Origin: Bacteroidales bacterium
GTDB lineage: Bacteria > Bacteroidota > Bacteroidia > Bacteroidales > P3
Direction: 5' to 3'
Assembly (NCBI GenBank): GCA_017429685.1
Contig: JAFROL010000022.1
Span: 34,765-98,764 of the forward strand
Length of the DNA: 64,000 bases
A program made the position numbers and the translations under genes. Under the pieces are notes generated by a model. That model did not search any database, was not told where the DNA came from, and worked only from the letters and a program-made list of their open reading frames with translations. Of this stretch, positions 34,916-44,316 are shown piece after piece; position 1 is the first letter of the stretch, and the number at the start of each line of letters is the position of its first letter.

Positions 34916-35206
34916 ATGAGTCACGAATTCACTATAAAGGACCTTGTAGATGCCGCCCTGCGACGTTACAATTTCGACGGCAGCATCACGCGCGGACAGG
35001 TTGAACAGGCCTATCGCGATGTGGTGGGGCAGTTCATCGTTCAGCTGACACGCTCTGTGAAATATGACCCGATGAGCCATACGCTGCGAGTGACGCTGAG
35101 TGCCCCTGCTTTGAAAAACGAATTGACCTACAAGGTCACCGACCTAATCAGCGCCATAAATCAGAAACTGGGTCGTGAAGAGGTCAAGAAATTGATACTT
35201 TTGTGA
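34916..35206 (+). CDS. DUF721 / DciA-like protein
   Basis: 96 residues starting MSHEFTIKDLV, placed 4 bp after recF. DUF721 proteins have a KH-like fold; the DciA members load the replicative helicase DnaB in bacteria that lack DnaC/DnaI. Visible features are VEQAYRDVVGQFIVQLTRSV and LRVTLSAPALKNELTY, the conserved core. A position next to recF is common for this family and supports a replication role. Confidence 0.85.
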   Translation: MSHEFTIKDLVDAALRRYNFDGSITRGQVEQAYRDVVGQFIVQLTRSVKYDPMSHTLRVTLSAPALKNELTYKVTDLISAINQKLGREEVKKLILL

Positions 35207-35230
35207 ATTGTTGCAGAGGCGTAATCGCTC

Positions 35231-37168
35231 CTAATGCCGATATGGCACACCGAGCGAGTCGCATTGTCGCTGCCACTCCTTGATTCGGTGCTGGCTGTTT
35301 TGACTGCTGATAATCAGCGTGTCAAAATCGTATTGATGCTGCAGCTCTGCAATTGTGATATACGGGCTTTCCCGCAGCAGGATGTAGTCGAGTTTGATGC
35401 GCTGTTGCGACTGATAGCGGTAGTTGCTTCGGTCGACGATACGCATCCGATGTCCGTCGAAGCCTACAAAGCGGTCTTTTACAAATAGATGTCCGTCATT
35501 GTACGAGGTGTCGAGCGGCAGGATGTGACGATGGCGGACCTGATGCCATACAAGGTTGTTCGACGTTTGGTAGTCGATTCTGTCGGGATTCTTTGCTGTG
35601 GCGGTATCGCACAGCAGATAGCTCTCGTGACCGACAAAATACTCGATGGCGGTACGGTTCCCTACGCGGTATATGTCGCTGTGAAGCTGTGTTGCACAAC
35701 GTGTTTCGACACGTCGTGCGTAGATGACAAACGAAATGGAAATGACAAGCGCGGCGATTGCCGTATACCAGTTTTTTTTTGCCAGCGTCCAGCCCAGCAG
35801 CAGGATGATGGAAAAAAAGAGCAGGAGCATCGTCCCGTCGAAATATACACCTTCGACCAGTGCGAAAGGCCAAAGCGATATGGTTTCGGTAATGCGTTCG
35901 GTTGCGCCGAGGAAGAACGAAGCGAGTGCGCCCGCAGCCTTGAAAGCCAACGGCCACCAGCAGACGGCGAGCATAAGCATCACAGAGCCAAGCATCAGTG
36001 TGGCAAAAGGTATCACCGTTATATTGGCGACAAGGAAATAGGGTGCAAAGGAATGGAAGTAGAAGAGGGTCAGCGGTGTTGTCGCCAGCTGCGCAACAAT
36101 GCTGACACACAACAGGCTGCGTATTTTTTTCAGGATACCGAAAAGCGTTTTGGCTACCAGGTTCTCACCATCGGGAATTGGCATAAGCGACTCGAGTGGC
36201 TTTTCGAGGACAACAATAGAAATAATGGCGACATACGAAAGCTGGAATCCGGCATCGAATAACAGCAATGGCTTGTAAACCATCAGGACAAGTGCAGATG
36301 CGGCAATGGCGTTAAGCGTTGGCGGACGGCTGAAGAACATTTGGCCTATAACGATGAAAGTGAACATCAGACCGGCACGCATCGTGGCGGGAGCCATACC
36401 GGTAATGACAACAAAAGCCCAGATGGAGAAAATCTGGATTAATCCCTTGACGATGCGCATTGCCCGCCTGTTGCTCATAAAGAAGAGGCACCATCCGACC
36501 AGCAGCGCCACGATGCCTACGTGCAATCCGCTGACACAGAGCAGGTGGCTGATGCCCGCGCTGCGGAATTGTGCCTGTGTGTTGCCGTCGAGGTCGCCGT
36601 CCCAACCAAGTATAAGTGCTTCGGCTATGCCTTGTTGCGAGGGAGTGAGAGCGCTGAAGTGTATTACGTCGACAAGCCGCTTCCGCAGTGTGGTGGCTTT
36701 CGCCTTAAGTCCCCGGTTGTTGTGGGCTATGATGCGATAGGTATCGGAAGGTATGTAGCAGGTGTATAGAATTCCCTTTCGGAATAGATGACGGCGATAG
36801 TCGAACTGGTGAGGGTTTTCGGCTCCGCTGGGCAGACGTGGCTGCGCCAGTACCAGCAGCTCGTCGCCGACGGCAATGCTGCTGGGCATCTCGATATAAA
36901 TCAGCATCTTGCCGTGAGAAGAATATGTTGCGCCGTCGCTGTCGGCAATGTCGAGCACTTCGGCGACCATCCGCAGTGTCTTCTCGCGCGGCTCGGGGAT
37001 GTCGCTGACACGCAGGTGTATCCACTGCTCGCTGCCGTCGACATAATGGGCATAGTGCGTCGGCGAGCGCATCGGGTCGGCCAGTTTGGAGAACAGACCA
37101 AAAAAGCCCTCGCACACAAGTATGACAAGTGCAACGAGGGCTGAGACAGGGAGTAGTGGATGCCTCAC
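35231..37168 (-). CDS. comEC: ComEC/Rec2-family DNA-uptake channel protein
   Basis: 645-residue polytopic membrane protein. An N-terminal DUF4131-like OB region (about 40-165) is followed by the Competence domain with many helices; the diagnostic HLLCVSGLHVGIVALLVG block is near residues 212-229. A short C-terminal tail replaces the metallo-beta-lactamase nuclease domain seen in long ComEC proteins. It would conduct single-stranded DNA across the inner membrane. Its start overlaps the dipeptidase stop by 4 bp. Confidence 0.9.
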   Translation of the reverse strand: MRHPLLPVSALVALVILVCEGFFGLFSKLADPMRSPTHYAHYVDGSEQWIHLRVSDIPEPREKTLRMVAEVLDIADSDGATYSSHGKMLIYIEMPSSIAVGDELLVLAQPRLPSGAENPHQFDYRRHLFRKGILYTCYIPSDTYRIIAHNNRGLKAKATTLRKRLVDVIHFSALTPSQQGIAEALILGWDGDLDGNTQAQFRSAGISHLLCVSGLHVGIVALLVGWCLFFMSNRRAMRIVKGLIQIFSIWAFVVITGMAPATMRAGLMFTFIVIGQMFFSRPPTLNAIAASALVLMVYKPLLLFDAGFQLSYVAIISIVVLEKPLESLMPIPDGENLVAKTLFGILKKIRSLLCVSIVAQLATTPLTLFYFHSFAPYFLVANITVIPFATLMLGSVMLMLAVCWWPLAFKAAGALASFFLGATERITETISLWPFALVEGVYFDGTMLLLFFSIILLLGWTLAKKNWYTAIAALVISISFVIYARRVETRCATQLHSDIYRVGNRTAIEYFVGHESYLLCDTATAKNPDRIDYQTSNNLVWHQVRHRHILPLDTSYNDGHLFVKDRFVGFDGHRMRIVDRSNYRYQSQQRIKLDYILLRESPYITIAELQHQYDFDTLIISSQNSQHRIKEWQRQCDSLGVPYRH

Positions 37169-38538
37169 TTGCTCTCTAATTCGGTGAAGTATTCGTAGAA
37201 ATAGGGGATCGTCTCGATACCTTTGAAGAAGTTGTCGAGCGGATAGTTCTCGTTAGGAGCGTGGATGGCATCGCTTTGCAGACCGAAGCCCATCAGGATG
37301 CTCTTGATGCCAAGTATGCGCTCGAAGCCCGAGATGATGGGGATGCTTCCGCCGCTTCGTGTGGGGATTGGACGCTTGCCAAGGACGGTGGTCATAGCTT
37401 TTTCGGCAGCCTTGTAGGCAGAGAGGTCCATAGGAGAGGCGTAAGGAGCGCCGCCGTGGAGCGGAGTGACCTTCACTTTCACACAGTCGGGGGCTATCGA
37501 CTCGAAATACTGCTGGAATTGCTTGGCAATCTTCTCATAGTCCTGATTGGCGACGAGTCGGGTCGATATTTTGGCGAAGGCCTTTGAGGGCAGAACAGTC
37601 TTGCTGCCTTCGCCCTGATAGCCGCCCCAGATGCCGCAGACATCGAGGCAGGGACGGATGCCGGTGCGCTCGATGGTCGAATAGCCATTTTCGCCGTGAA
37701 CGGTCTTGATGTCGAGAGCTTTCTGGTATTCGTCGAGGTTGAAAGGAGCCTGAGCCATCAGGTCGCGTTCCTCGCGCGAGAGTTCCACGACGTCGTCGTA
37801 GAAACCAGGAATGGTGATGTGGTTGTTTTCGTCGTGCAGGCTGGCAATCATCTTGCTGAGAATGATGATGGGATTGGCTACGGCGCCGCCGTAGATGCCG
37901 CTATGCAGGTCGCTGTTGGGACCGGTGACTTCGACCTCCCAATAGTCGAGACCGCGCAGTCCGGCGCAGATGCTTGGCGTATCGAGTCCCAGCATACTGG
38001 TGTCGCTCACCAGGATGATGTCGGCGCGTAGCATCTCTTTGTGCTTCTCGCAGAAGCCATAGAGGCTTGGACTTCCGATTTCCTCTTCGCCTTCAAACAT
38101 AAACTTCACATTGCAGGGCAGTTGTCCGGTCTTGACCATAAACTCGAAAGCTTTGGCGTGCATAAAGCTCTGACCTTTGTCGTCGTCGGCGCCGCGAGCC
38201 CAGATATGTCCGTCCTTTACGACAGGTTCGAAGGGACTGGTTTTCCACAGATCGAGCGGAGCCACAGGCATTACGTCGTAGTGGCCATAGACAAGGACTG
38301 TTGGTTTTGACGGGTCGATAGTCTTTTCGCCATAGACAACGGGATTGCCTTCAGAGGGCATTACCTCGGCCTTGTCGGCACCTGAGGCCAGCAACAGCTC
38401 TTTCCAGCGGTTGGCGCAGCGCACCATATCCTCCTTGTGCTCGCTTTCGGACGAGATGGAAGGGATACGGATAAGAGAGAAAAGTTCTTCAAGGAAACGA
38501 TCCTTGTTAGCTTCGATGTATTGTTTTACGTCTTTCAT
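37165..38538 (-). CDS. M20-family dipeptidase
   Basis: 457 residues, two-zinc aminoacyl-peptidase fold. VYGHYDVMPV, GADDDKGQ and EGEEEIGSPSL carry the expected His, Asp and Glu zinc ligands; the dimerisation lid domain occupies the middle. The family (CNDP/PepV-like) cleaves di- and tripeptides in the cytosol. No signal peptide. It is coupled to comEC downstream. Confidence 0.92.
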   Translation of the reverse strand: MKDVKQYIEANKDRFLEELFSLIRIPSISSESEHKEDMVRCANRWKELLLASGADKAEVMPSEGNPVVYGEKTIDPSKPTVLVYGHYDVMPVAPLDLWKTSPFEPVVKDGHIWARGADDDKGQSFMHAKAFEFMVKTGQLPCNVKFMFEGEEEIGSPSLYGFCEKHKEMLRADIILVSDTSMLGLDTPSICAGLRGLDYWEVEVTGPNSDLHSGIYGGAVANPIIILSKMIASLHDENNHITIPGFYDDVVELSREERDLMAQAPFNLDEYQKALDIKTVHGENGYSTIERTGIRPCLDVCGIWGGYQGEGSKTVLPSKAFAKISTRLVANQDYEKIAKQFQQYFESIAPDCVKVKVTPLHGGAPYASPMDLSAYKAAEKAMTTVLGKRPIPTRSGGSIPIISGFERILGIKSILMGFGLQSDAIHAPNENYPLDNFFKGIETIPYFYEYFTELESK

Positions 38539-38605
38539 ATATCGTGTTTTTTTTGATTTCTGAGTGGGGGGAGTATGACTAGTAGTTATAGCTTTACTAG
38601 TAGTA

Positions 38606-39598
38606 CTAGTTTTTCTGGTCTATATTATAACCTAAGTTTTTGGCGGTTTGGAAACAGGTCTCAGCCTGGCTGTTTTCACCTAATTGCTGGTAGGCAAGGC
38701 CTTGATTGTAGAATGCATCGGCATAGTTTGGGTCGCATTCAATAGCCTTGTTGAAAAAGTCGATGGCAGCATTATAGTCTTCGTAGAGCACCATTTCCAT
38801 CCAACCGCGGTTGAACCAGGCATATTTGTAAGTTGGGTCGATTTCAAGAATTTTCACATAGTACTCGTTGGCTTTGTCGGCATCCTCAACATCCTGATAT
38901 AGCATAGCAAGTCCATAGAGAACATTGATGTTGTTTGGTTCGAGCTGAAGGGCGGTGGTAAGGTATTCGAGACCAAGCTTGTTGCGGTGTTGTGCATAGA
39001 GCATACCCAGTTCTTCGTAGGCAGGCTCATAGTCTGGATAGAGTTCAATGATGTGTCGGAAATAGTTGACGGCATTGGCTGTATCGCCTGTTTCCTTGCA
39101 GATGAAACCTTTCATAAACAAGGCGGTCTGGTTGTTTTTGTCCTGCTCGGTTACTTTCGACAGGCTTTCCATAGCACGGTCGTAGTCCTTGCTGTAGAAA
39201 GCTATTTCGCCCATTTTCAGGCAGGCTTCGAAATTGTTGTCGTCAATCTTAAGAGCCTTTTGCAGAGCCGAGTAGCTGTCGCCCACGTTGCCAAGGCTGA
39301 AATGGGCGTTGCCGAGAGCGATATAGTACTCTACCTTGCTGTCATCAATTCGTGTGGCTTTTTCGAGGTCGCTAATGGCGTCGCGGAAATACTGCTGCTG
39401 TTGTTTTTCCTTGCCAAGTTCGATAAGGATTGTGGCGCGTTGGAAATAGAGTTCAGCATTTTCGGAATCTTTTTTTATCTTGGCATCGAGTACTTTAATT
39501 GCATCTTCGGGTGCCAGGTTGTCGGTCGACACGGTGCCACAGGATGCAAAAAAAGCCATCGTGGCAGTCAGCGAAAGGAGAAATAGTATTTTTTTCAT
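38606..39598 (-). CDS. TPR-repeat lipoprotein
   Basis: 330 residues with a lipobox (AFFASC, Cys at 20). The mature protein is an array of about eight tetratricopeptide repeats (for example VEYYIALGNAHFSLGNVGDSYSA split over residues 89-111, and YADAFYNQGLAYQQLGE near the end). It is likely a scaffold facing the periplasm. The stop codon lies in a small ACTAGTAGT repeat (38572-38612), which separates it from the dipeptidase gene downstream. Confidence 0.85.
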   Translation of the reverse strand: MKKILFLLSLTATMAFFASCGTVSTDNLAPEDAIKVLDAKIKKDSENAELYFQRATILIELGKEKQQQQYFRDAISDLEKATRIDDSKVEYYIALGNAHFSLGNVGDSYSALQKALKIDDNNFEACLKMGEIAFYSKDYDRAMESLSKVTEQDKNNQTALFMKGFICKETGDTANAVNYFRHIIELYPDYEPAYEELGMLYAQHRNKLGLEYLTTALQLEPNNINVLYGLAMLYQDVEDADKANEYYVKILEIDPTYKYAWFNRGWMEMVLYEDYNAAIDFFNKAIECDPNYADAFYNQGLAYQQLGENSQAETCFQTAKNLGYNIDQKN

Positions 39599-39703
39599 AC
39601 GTTAAATAACTGCATTTTTGAAAAAAAAATATGCGAAATGAAACTTTTTTTTGCAAAAAGCGTAAACAAAGGCGTGCTTACTTATTTCAAAGATGTATTT
39701 TTG

Positions 39704-39737
39704 GCGGGACAACAGAGACTGTGGTCCCGCTTTTTTT
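39704..39737 (+). terminator. Orphan terminator on the + strand
   Basis: Stem GCGGGAC / GTCCCGC with a 13-base loop and seven T residues. No + strand gene precedes it for kilobases; a -7-like TATTTTTG ends directly before the stem. It may end an unseen small RNA. Confidence 0.6.
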
Positions 39738-39780
39738 GTTTTGTAGGATAGCGTAATACTAATGGCCGATTGGGTTTAAT

Positions 39781-40791
39781 TTATTGTGCTTTAGGCTTTG
39801 TCATCCGTCGCAATGTTTCGGCAAGCAGGATTGGCAAGCCGATGGCCAGGATTGTGGTTGTAATGAAAAATGCTGTAAACGAAATACCATTTTCTATGGC
39901 GAAGATATCTAATCCCCAGATGATGAACATCTGCAGCAGGTATATCCAGTAGCAATCTTTGGAGATTAGGGTGAGCGCTTTGCTGGTGACGATTGTTTTT
40001 TCTATAGCCATTGCCAGCAGATAGAAAAATGGTATTGAGGCTGTTCCGGTGACGATGTACCACCAGTCGAGTTGCGTGTGTTCGAATCCGATGGCTCCGC
40101 TTTGGGCAAAGACCCAGTAGGTGTAGGCAAGGAACGGTACGGACATTAGGCCCCACATCCAAGGTTTGACGCTGCGGATTTCGTCAATCCATTCGGCGCA
40201 TAGAACTCCGAGGCAATAGAAAAAGGTGTAGCGGCAGAAGTCGTAGGCGGCAAGGGTTTGTCCGGCATCGAGCATCGGCAGGAACATAGCCCCGACGCAG
40301 CACAGCACGCGGCCCCACTGTGGCAGGCGGAAGAAGAGCGGCGAGATGAGGTAGTAGCCAAAGAGGATGTAGATGTACCACAGGAACGAGGTTTCGCTCC
40401 AGCGCGGATAGAGCAGCAGCGTTTTCAATGAGCGTCCCACGTGGGTCCACGACAATTCCGCATCCTTGAACACGCAGGCCAGTAGTGACACTGCAATACC
40501 GACAATCAGGAAGGGCAGGAAGAATTTGACGAATTTGCGCCAGATGTATTTGAAGTAGCCTGAGGCGTTCCCGACGGGTTTGTAGGTGTATCGCACCAGG
40601 AATGCCGACAGAAAGAGGAACAATTGCATATGGAACGAGTAGATCCAGTTGTGGAGCGTATGGTACCACTGAGGTTCGTGTCCCACAGTAAAATGGCCCA
40701 ATACGACCATAATCATCGCCAATCCAATCATCATATCGACGCGAACCAGACGATTATTGTTATTGGTTTTCTTTGCTTGTTTTATAGCCAT
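39781..40791 (-). CDS. Acyltransferase-3 family membrane protein
   Basis: 336 residues with about ten hydrophobic helices. The N-terminal block RVDMMIGLAMIMVVLGHF holds the family histidine, and SFHMQLFLFLSAFLVRY is the second conserved stretch. Such proteins transfer acetyl or other acyl groups to surface sugars at the inner membrane. Composition is like the backbone, and it is separated from the polysaccharide locus by a dispersed repeat, though it may act on the same glycan. Confidence 0.88.
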   Translation of the reverse strand: MAIKQAKKTNNNNRLVRVDMMIGLAMIMVVLGHFTVGHEPQWYHTLHNWIYSFHMQLFLFLSAFLVRYTYKPVGNASGYFKYIWRKFVKFFLPFLIVGIAVSLLACVFKDAELSWTHVGRSLKTLLLYPRWSETSFLWYIYILFGYYLISPLFFRLPQWGRVLCCVGAMFLPMLDAGQTLAAYDFCRYTFFYCLGVLCAEWIDEIRSVKPWMWGLMSVPFLAYTYWVFAQSGAIGFEHTQLDWWYIVTGTASIPFFYLLAMAIEKTIVTSKALTLISKDCYWIYLLQMFIIWGLDIFAIENGISFTAFFITTTILAIGLPILLAETLRRMTKPKAQ

Positions 40792-40814
40792 TTTAAAATC
40801 GCCTACGGCGAGAA

Positions 40815-41046
40815 ATTAAGTAATTAGTTAAATTTATTTGACATTTATGGTAATTCACGGACATTTACGGTCATTCACGTTCAAAAAAACAATTTCTGAT
40901 TAATTCCTGGTCAATTTATGGTATTTCCTGTAAAAAGAAAATGAAAGTTATTTTTGCCATTTACTTATATGTAAATTAAATTTGGACAATTACTTATATA
41001 AATTATATTCAATTTGAAATTGAAAAATTTCCTCGCGAAGCGAGTT
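40815..41046. repeat. AATTACC-family repeat (copy 4, inverted)
   Basis: Reverse complement of copy 1: the 40900s contain CAGGAATTAATCAGAAATTG and GTAAATGGCAAAAATAACTT when read on the - strand. It ends in a CTCGCGAAGCGAG hairpin touching the stop codon of the Wzm gene, at the boundary of the polysaccharide locus. Confidence 0.85.
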
Positions 41047-41047
41047 T

Positions 41048-41923
41048 TCAAACTGTGTCGATGAAGTTGCGTTCGGCTTTCGAGAACATCAGCAGGCCGA
41101 TAAACATTGTTACCATTAGACAACCAAGGCAATAGAGCAGACCGGTCCAGTCCATTCCGCCGATGCCTGTCAGCGAATAGCGCCACGATTCGAAGACGCC
41201 GCTGAGTGGGTTAAGGCGCACGATCCAGCCGTAGCTCTTGGCCTCGGTCAGGCTCATCGGGTAGATGATAGGCGTGGCGTACATCAACAGGCTGATTCCG
41301 AAACCCACAAGCATATTCAGGTCGCGGTATTTGACTGTCATCGAGCTTACTATCATACCCCACGACATAGCCGTCAGTGCTATCAGCAACAGATAGACGG
41401 GGAATAGCAGTAACTCCCATCGCGGACAGAGCGGCGCGCCCGTGATTATATAATACACATATACAACAATAAGCAGCAGTAGCTGAATGCCAAACGTTAC
41501 CAGCGACGACGTCATTCCCGCCAGAGGTATAATAAGTCTTGGGAAGTAGACTTTGCCGAAGATGCCCGCATTGGCAGCCAGTACGTTGCTGTTCTGACCG
41601 AAACAGGCATTGAAGTAGTTCCACATCAGGATGCCGCTCAAGTAGAAGACAGCCTGCGGCACGCCTCCGGTCGAGATGCCCGCCAGTCCGCCAAAGACGA
41701 ACATATACATTATCGTTGTGAAAATGGGACTGATGAAGAACCACGCCAGACCCAGCACCGTTTGTTTGTAGACCGTCACGATGTTGCGCCGCACGTAGAT
41801 TGAGTAAAGGTCGCGATAGTCCCACATCTCCTTGAGGTTGAACTGCATAAACTTCTTCCGCGGTTCAAGTATCGCGGTCCATTGTTCCTGTTCGTTGGGG
41901 GAAGTGCTATTTTTTGTATCCAT
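41048..41923 (-). CDS. wzm: ABC-2 polysaccharide export permease (Wzm type)
   Basis: 291 residues starting MDTKNSTSP; the longer ORF to 42022 adds an unlikely Ile/Thr-rich leader. Six predicted helices, the cytosolic amphipathic motif RDLYSIYVRRNIVTVYKQT before helix 1, and the C-terminal LNPLSGVFESWRYS block identify the O-antigen/teichoic-acid exporter group. It pairs with the ATPase at 61423-62700, about 20 kb away at the other end of the locus. Its codon use and GC content look like the backbone, not like its AT-rich neighbour. Confidence 0.92.
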   Translation of the reverse strand: MDTKNSTSPNEQEQWTAILEPRKKFMQFNLKEMWDYRDLYSIYVRRNIVTVYKQTVLGLAWFFISPIFTTIMYMFVFGGLAGISTGGVPQAVFYLSGILMWNYFNACFGQNSNVLAANAGIFGKVYFPRLIIPLAGMTSSLVTFGIQLLLLIVVYVYYIITGAPLCPRWELLLFPVYLLLIALTAMSWGMIVSSMTVKYRDLNMLVGFGISLLMYATPIIYPMSLTEAKSYGWIVRLNPLSGVFESWRYSLTGIGGMDWTGLLYCLGCLMVTMFIGLLMFSKAERNFIDTV

Positions 41924-42028
41924 TTGGTATAGATTAAGGATGGTATAAATGTGTAGAGTGTGTTGTATTGGTATAATAATTCGTGTTATTCGCGTGATTA
42001 GTGTTAAAAGAATGTCATTCAATTAGTG

Positions 42029-43312
42029 TCAATTCGAGCGAAAGAAATGTGTTGCCTTTTCGAATGCAGATCCGAGCATAATAATGAATAGCGGATAGAC
42101 GGGGAGGAGTGACCGCTCGTGAGAATCACTAGTATATAACACTATTCCTACTGTATAAGCAATGATAGCTGCGATTATCAAAAAATGCCCTATGGGTATA
42201 GTTTTATGAATTATAAAGTAAATAAATAGAGCAATGACGGCTATGATAGAGATGAGGTAGAAAAGTGACACGGGGAACGACAAAAATAGAGAAGAAAAGA
42301 ATAGAACCGACGATAATGGCGTATGTGTGTTGACAGCGGCCAGCATACGCTTGTCGCAACTAGAAGCAAAGAGTCGGATTCGGTATTGTTGCCATTCGCT
42401 TTTGTGAGCTTGAATGATTTCATCGCATCCATTCAATATGGGTACCATTGATTCAGGATGGTCCATAAAGGTGCGATAAAAGATATCGTAGTTTCCTGAA
42501 TAGTTCTCGTCAATGTAGTCAATCCATTTCTTGCTTTCAGGAGTTTTGACTGCTGATGTGTCCCAGTATCCTCCACGATGAGCATCGTATATTTTGTTGA
42601 ATACGAGAGTAGCAGATGAACCAAATCTACCATATACATTTTTATAGGCGGAACAGTAAGCTCCATAGCATACGATACAGATAAATGTCAGAGCAATAGA
42701 AACAGCTTTATACTTAAGCATAGTTCGATGGAAAAGCCAAACTACAGGCAATATTGCGAAAAAGATGATAAAAGTTGGCCGTAAAAAAACAAGTAGGATT
42801 AGAAAAATGTGTAATCCAATGCTCTTTATCCACGACGGTTTGTAAACAAATGAAAGAACAAGGTCGCTCATAATAATGCAACCAGAAATGCTAAGAGACT
42901 CGGTCAGAATCTCATTACACCAACCAGGAGCTATGCATATAATATAACAAATCAGTGTTATGTTGCGAATTGCATTGTTCTTGATGGTATATGTAGCAAT
43001 ATGCTGAAGAGAAATAAGTGAAATAAGATAGATGATGCTCTGGAAAATGGTCATCGCTGTTGGTAGTCCTTCAGCACCAAATAGTTTGATGAAAGCTTGG
43101 CACATAAGAGGGTAGACCGGCGTACGCAAACAATCTATCTTTCCATCAAGAATGTTTTGCCCTGCAAGAATGTAATACTCCGTGTCGAAACTATTAAGTG
43201 CCGGAGTGAGGTTATAGAGTGTCAGGACAAGGATGGCAACCATCCAGAAGATAATATTTCTATTATGAGACTGAGATAAAGTATTAATTGACGAGATTGC
43301 CATATTTATCAA
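42029..43312 (-). CDS. Polytopic membrane protein, possible GT-C glycosyltransferase
   Basis: 427 residues, about ten hydrophobic helices. The first loop after helix 1 contains SFDTEYYILAGQNILDG, with acidic and aromatic residues where GT-C lipid-dependent transferases have their catalytic Asp, and LRTPVYPLM follows as in that group. No further motif. MINM or the inner MAIS may be the start; the former overlaps the AlgJ-like gene by 29 bp. AT-rich. Confidence 0.6.
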   Translation of the reverse strand: MINMAISSINTLSQSHNRNIIFWMVAILVLTLYNLTPALNSFDTEYYILAGQNILDGKIDCLRTPVYPLMCQAFIKLFGAEGLPTAMTIFQSIIYLISLISLQHIATYTIKNNAIRNITLICYIICIAPGWCNEILTESLSISGCIIMSDLVLSFVYKPSWIKSIGLHIFLILLVFLRPTFIIFFAILPVVWLFHRTMLKYKAVSIALTFICIVCYGAYCSAYKNVYGRFGSSATLVFNKIYDAHRGGYWDTSAVKTPESKKWIDYIDENYSGNYDIFYRTFMDHPESMVPILNGCDEIIQAHKSEWQQYRIRLFASSCDKRMLAAVNTHTPLSSVLFFSSLFLSFPVSLFYLISIIAVIALFIYFIIHKTIPIGHFLIIAAIIAYTVGIVLYTSDSHERSLLPVYPLFIIMLGSAFEKATHFFRSN

Positions 43313-44291
43313 TAATCATTTTTGTTAAATTATCCCCTACTACTTTAGCGGTTTTAGAGGTCCAGTGAGTATCATCGCAGAAATAAATATCTTTCTCACC
43401 TTTTTTATCAAGTTCACGTAACCATTTTATAGGGTTAAAATAGAATGCTAGAGTGTCAAATGCAGGATTGTTTTCGATGGTAAAATATCTGTTTTTATTG
43501 TCTGTGTAAGGTGCATATAGACTGGATTTATTAGGTGCTATTACATAAATCAGTTTAACATTTCGAGATTCTGCCAATTCGTATAACTGGCATAGTTTAT
43601 TGGCAGCACATTCAATATTATAATCATTATAATGATTTGTGTCTTCGTAGTAACTATAAAGTTCGTCTTCATTTCCTTTTGAAGTAAAGCACGGCTTATT
43701 TAGTTTTGAGAAAACAGTTTTGTTATTCCAACCTAATCGTAACTTGTAAAATAGAATAATTTCTTTATCAATAGATTGTAGGGGAGTATTTGTTGTTTGT
43801 TTTTTCCCTTGACTCAGTTGTTCTAAAGGATAATTTCGTGTTGTATCTAATTTAGATAGTCGTACAGGGCAAGAGCGTTCAACTGATTCAACTATTATTA
43901 TCTGTGGTTTTTGTGATTTAGGTGCATTAACTAAAAAACCTGTTGCAGCCTCTTCCGGTGAATAATCAATATTGTATAATACATTAATTATGGGTTTATT
44001 GTAGTGCTCGCTTAGTGGCTGAAGATAAGAAAATGGTTTTTGTTGAGAAAAAGAGTCTCCAAAACAGAGTATGGTAGTACTATCCGGGACATCTTGTATC
44101 TCAACATTTTGGACTAATAATGTATCGGGATTGATTTCAAGATTATTGTGATATCCTTTTTCAAAAAATAATTTTGCCATAGTCCCGATATCTCCGGATC
44201 CTTCTCGAGTTGTAAGTTGTATGAGGTAGTATAAGACAGGTAAGAATACAGGTATGAAGAAAATAAGAGTTTTTTTTATAAATATTTTCAT
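43284..44291 (-). CDS. AlgJ/AlgX-like SGNH protein
   Basis: 335 residues with an N-terminal membrane anchor (about 6-25) and a periplasmic SGNH-like domain: LCFGDSFS holds the nucleophile serine, and DDTHWT near the C-terminus the Asp and His of the AlgJ/AlgX type. These proteins pass acyl groups, received from an MBOAT partner, to polysaccharides. It sits downstream of the MBOAT gene with three SGNH paralogues in between, but belongs to a different SGNH branch. MLLC at 44306 is an alternative start. Confidence 0.75.
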   Translation of the reverse strand: MKIFIKKTLIFFIPVFLPVLYYLIQLTTREGSGDIGTMAKLFFEKGYHNNLEINPDTLLVQNVEIQDVPDSTTILCFGDSFSQQKPFSYLQPLSEHYNKPIINVLYNIDYSPEEAATGFLVNAPKSQKPQIIIVESVERSCPVRLSKLDTTRNYPLEQLSQGKKQTTNTPLQSIDKEIILFYKLRLGWNNKTVFSKLNKPCFTSKGNEDELYSYYEDTNHYNDYNIECAANKLCQLYELAESRNVKLIYVIAPNKSSLYAPYTDNKNRYFTIENNPAFDTLAFYFNPIKWLRELDKKGEKDIYFCDDTHWTSKTAKVVGDNLTKMIIDKYGNLVN

Positions 44292-44316
44292 TGGGCAAAG
44301 AAGCATTATGAGATAT

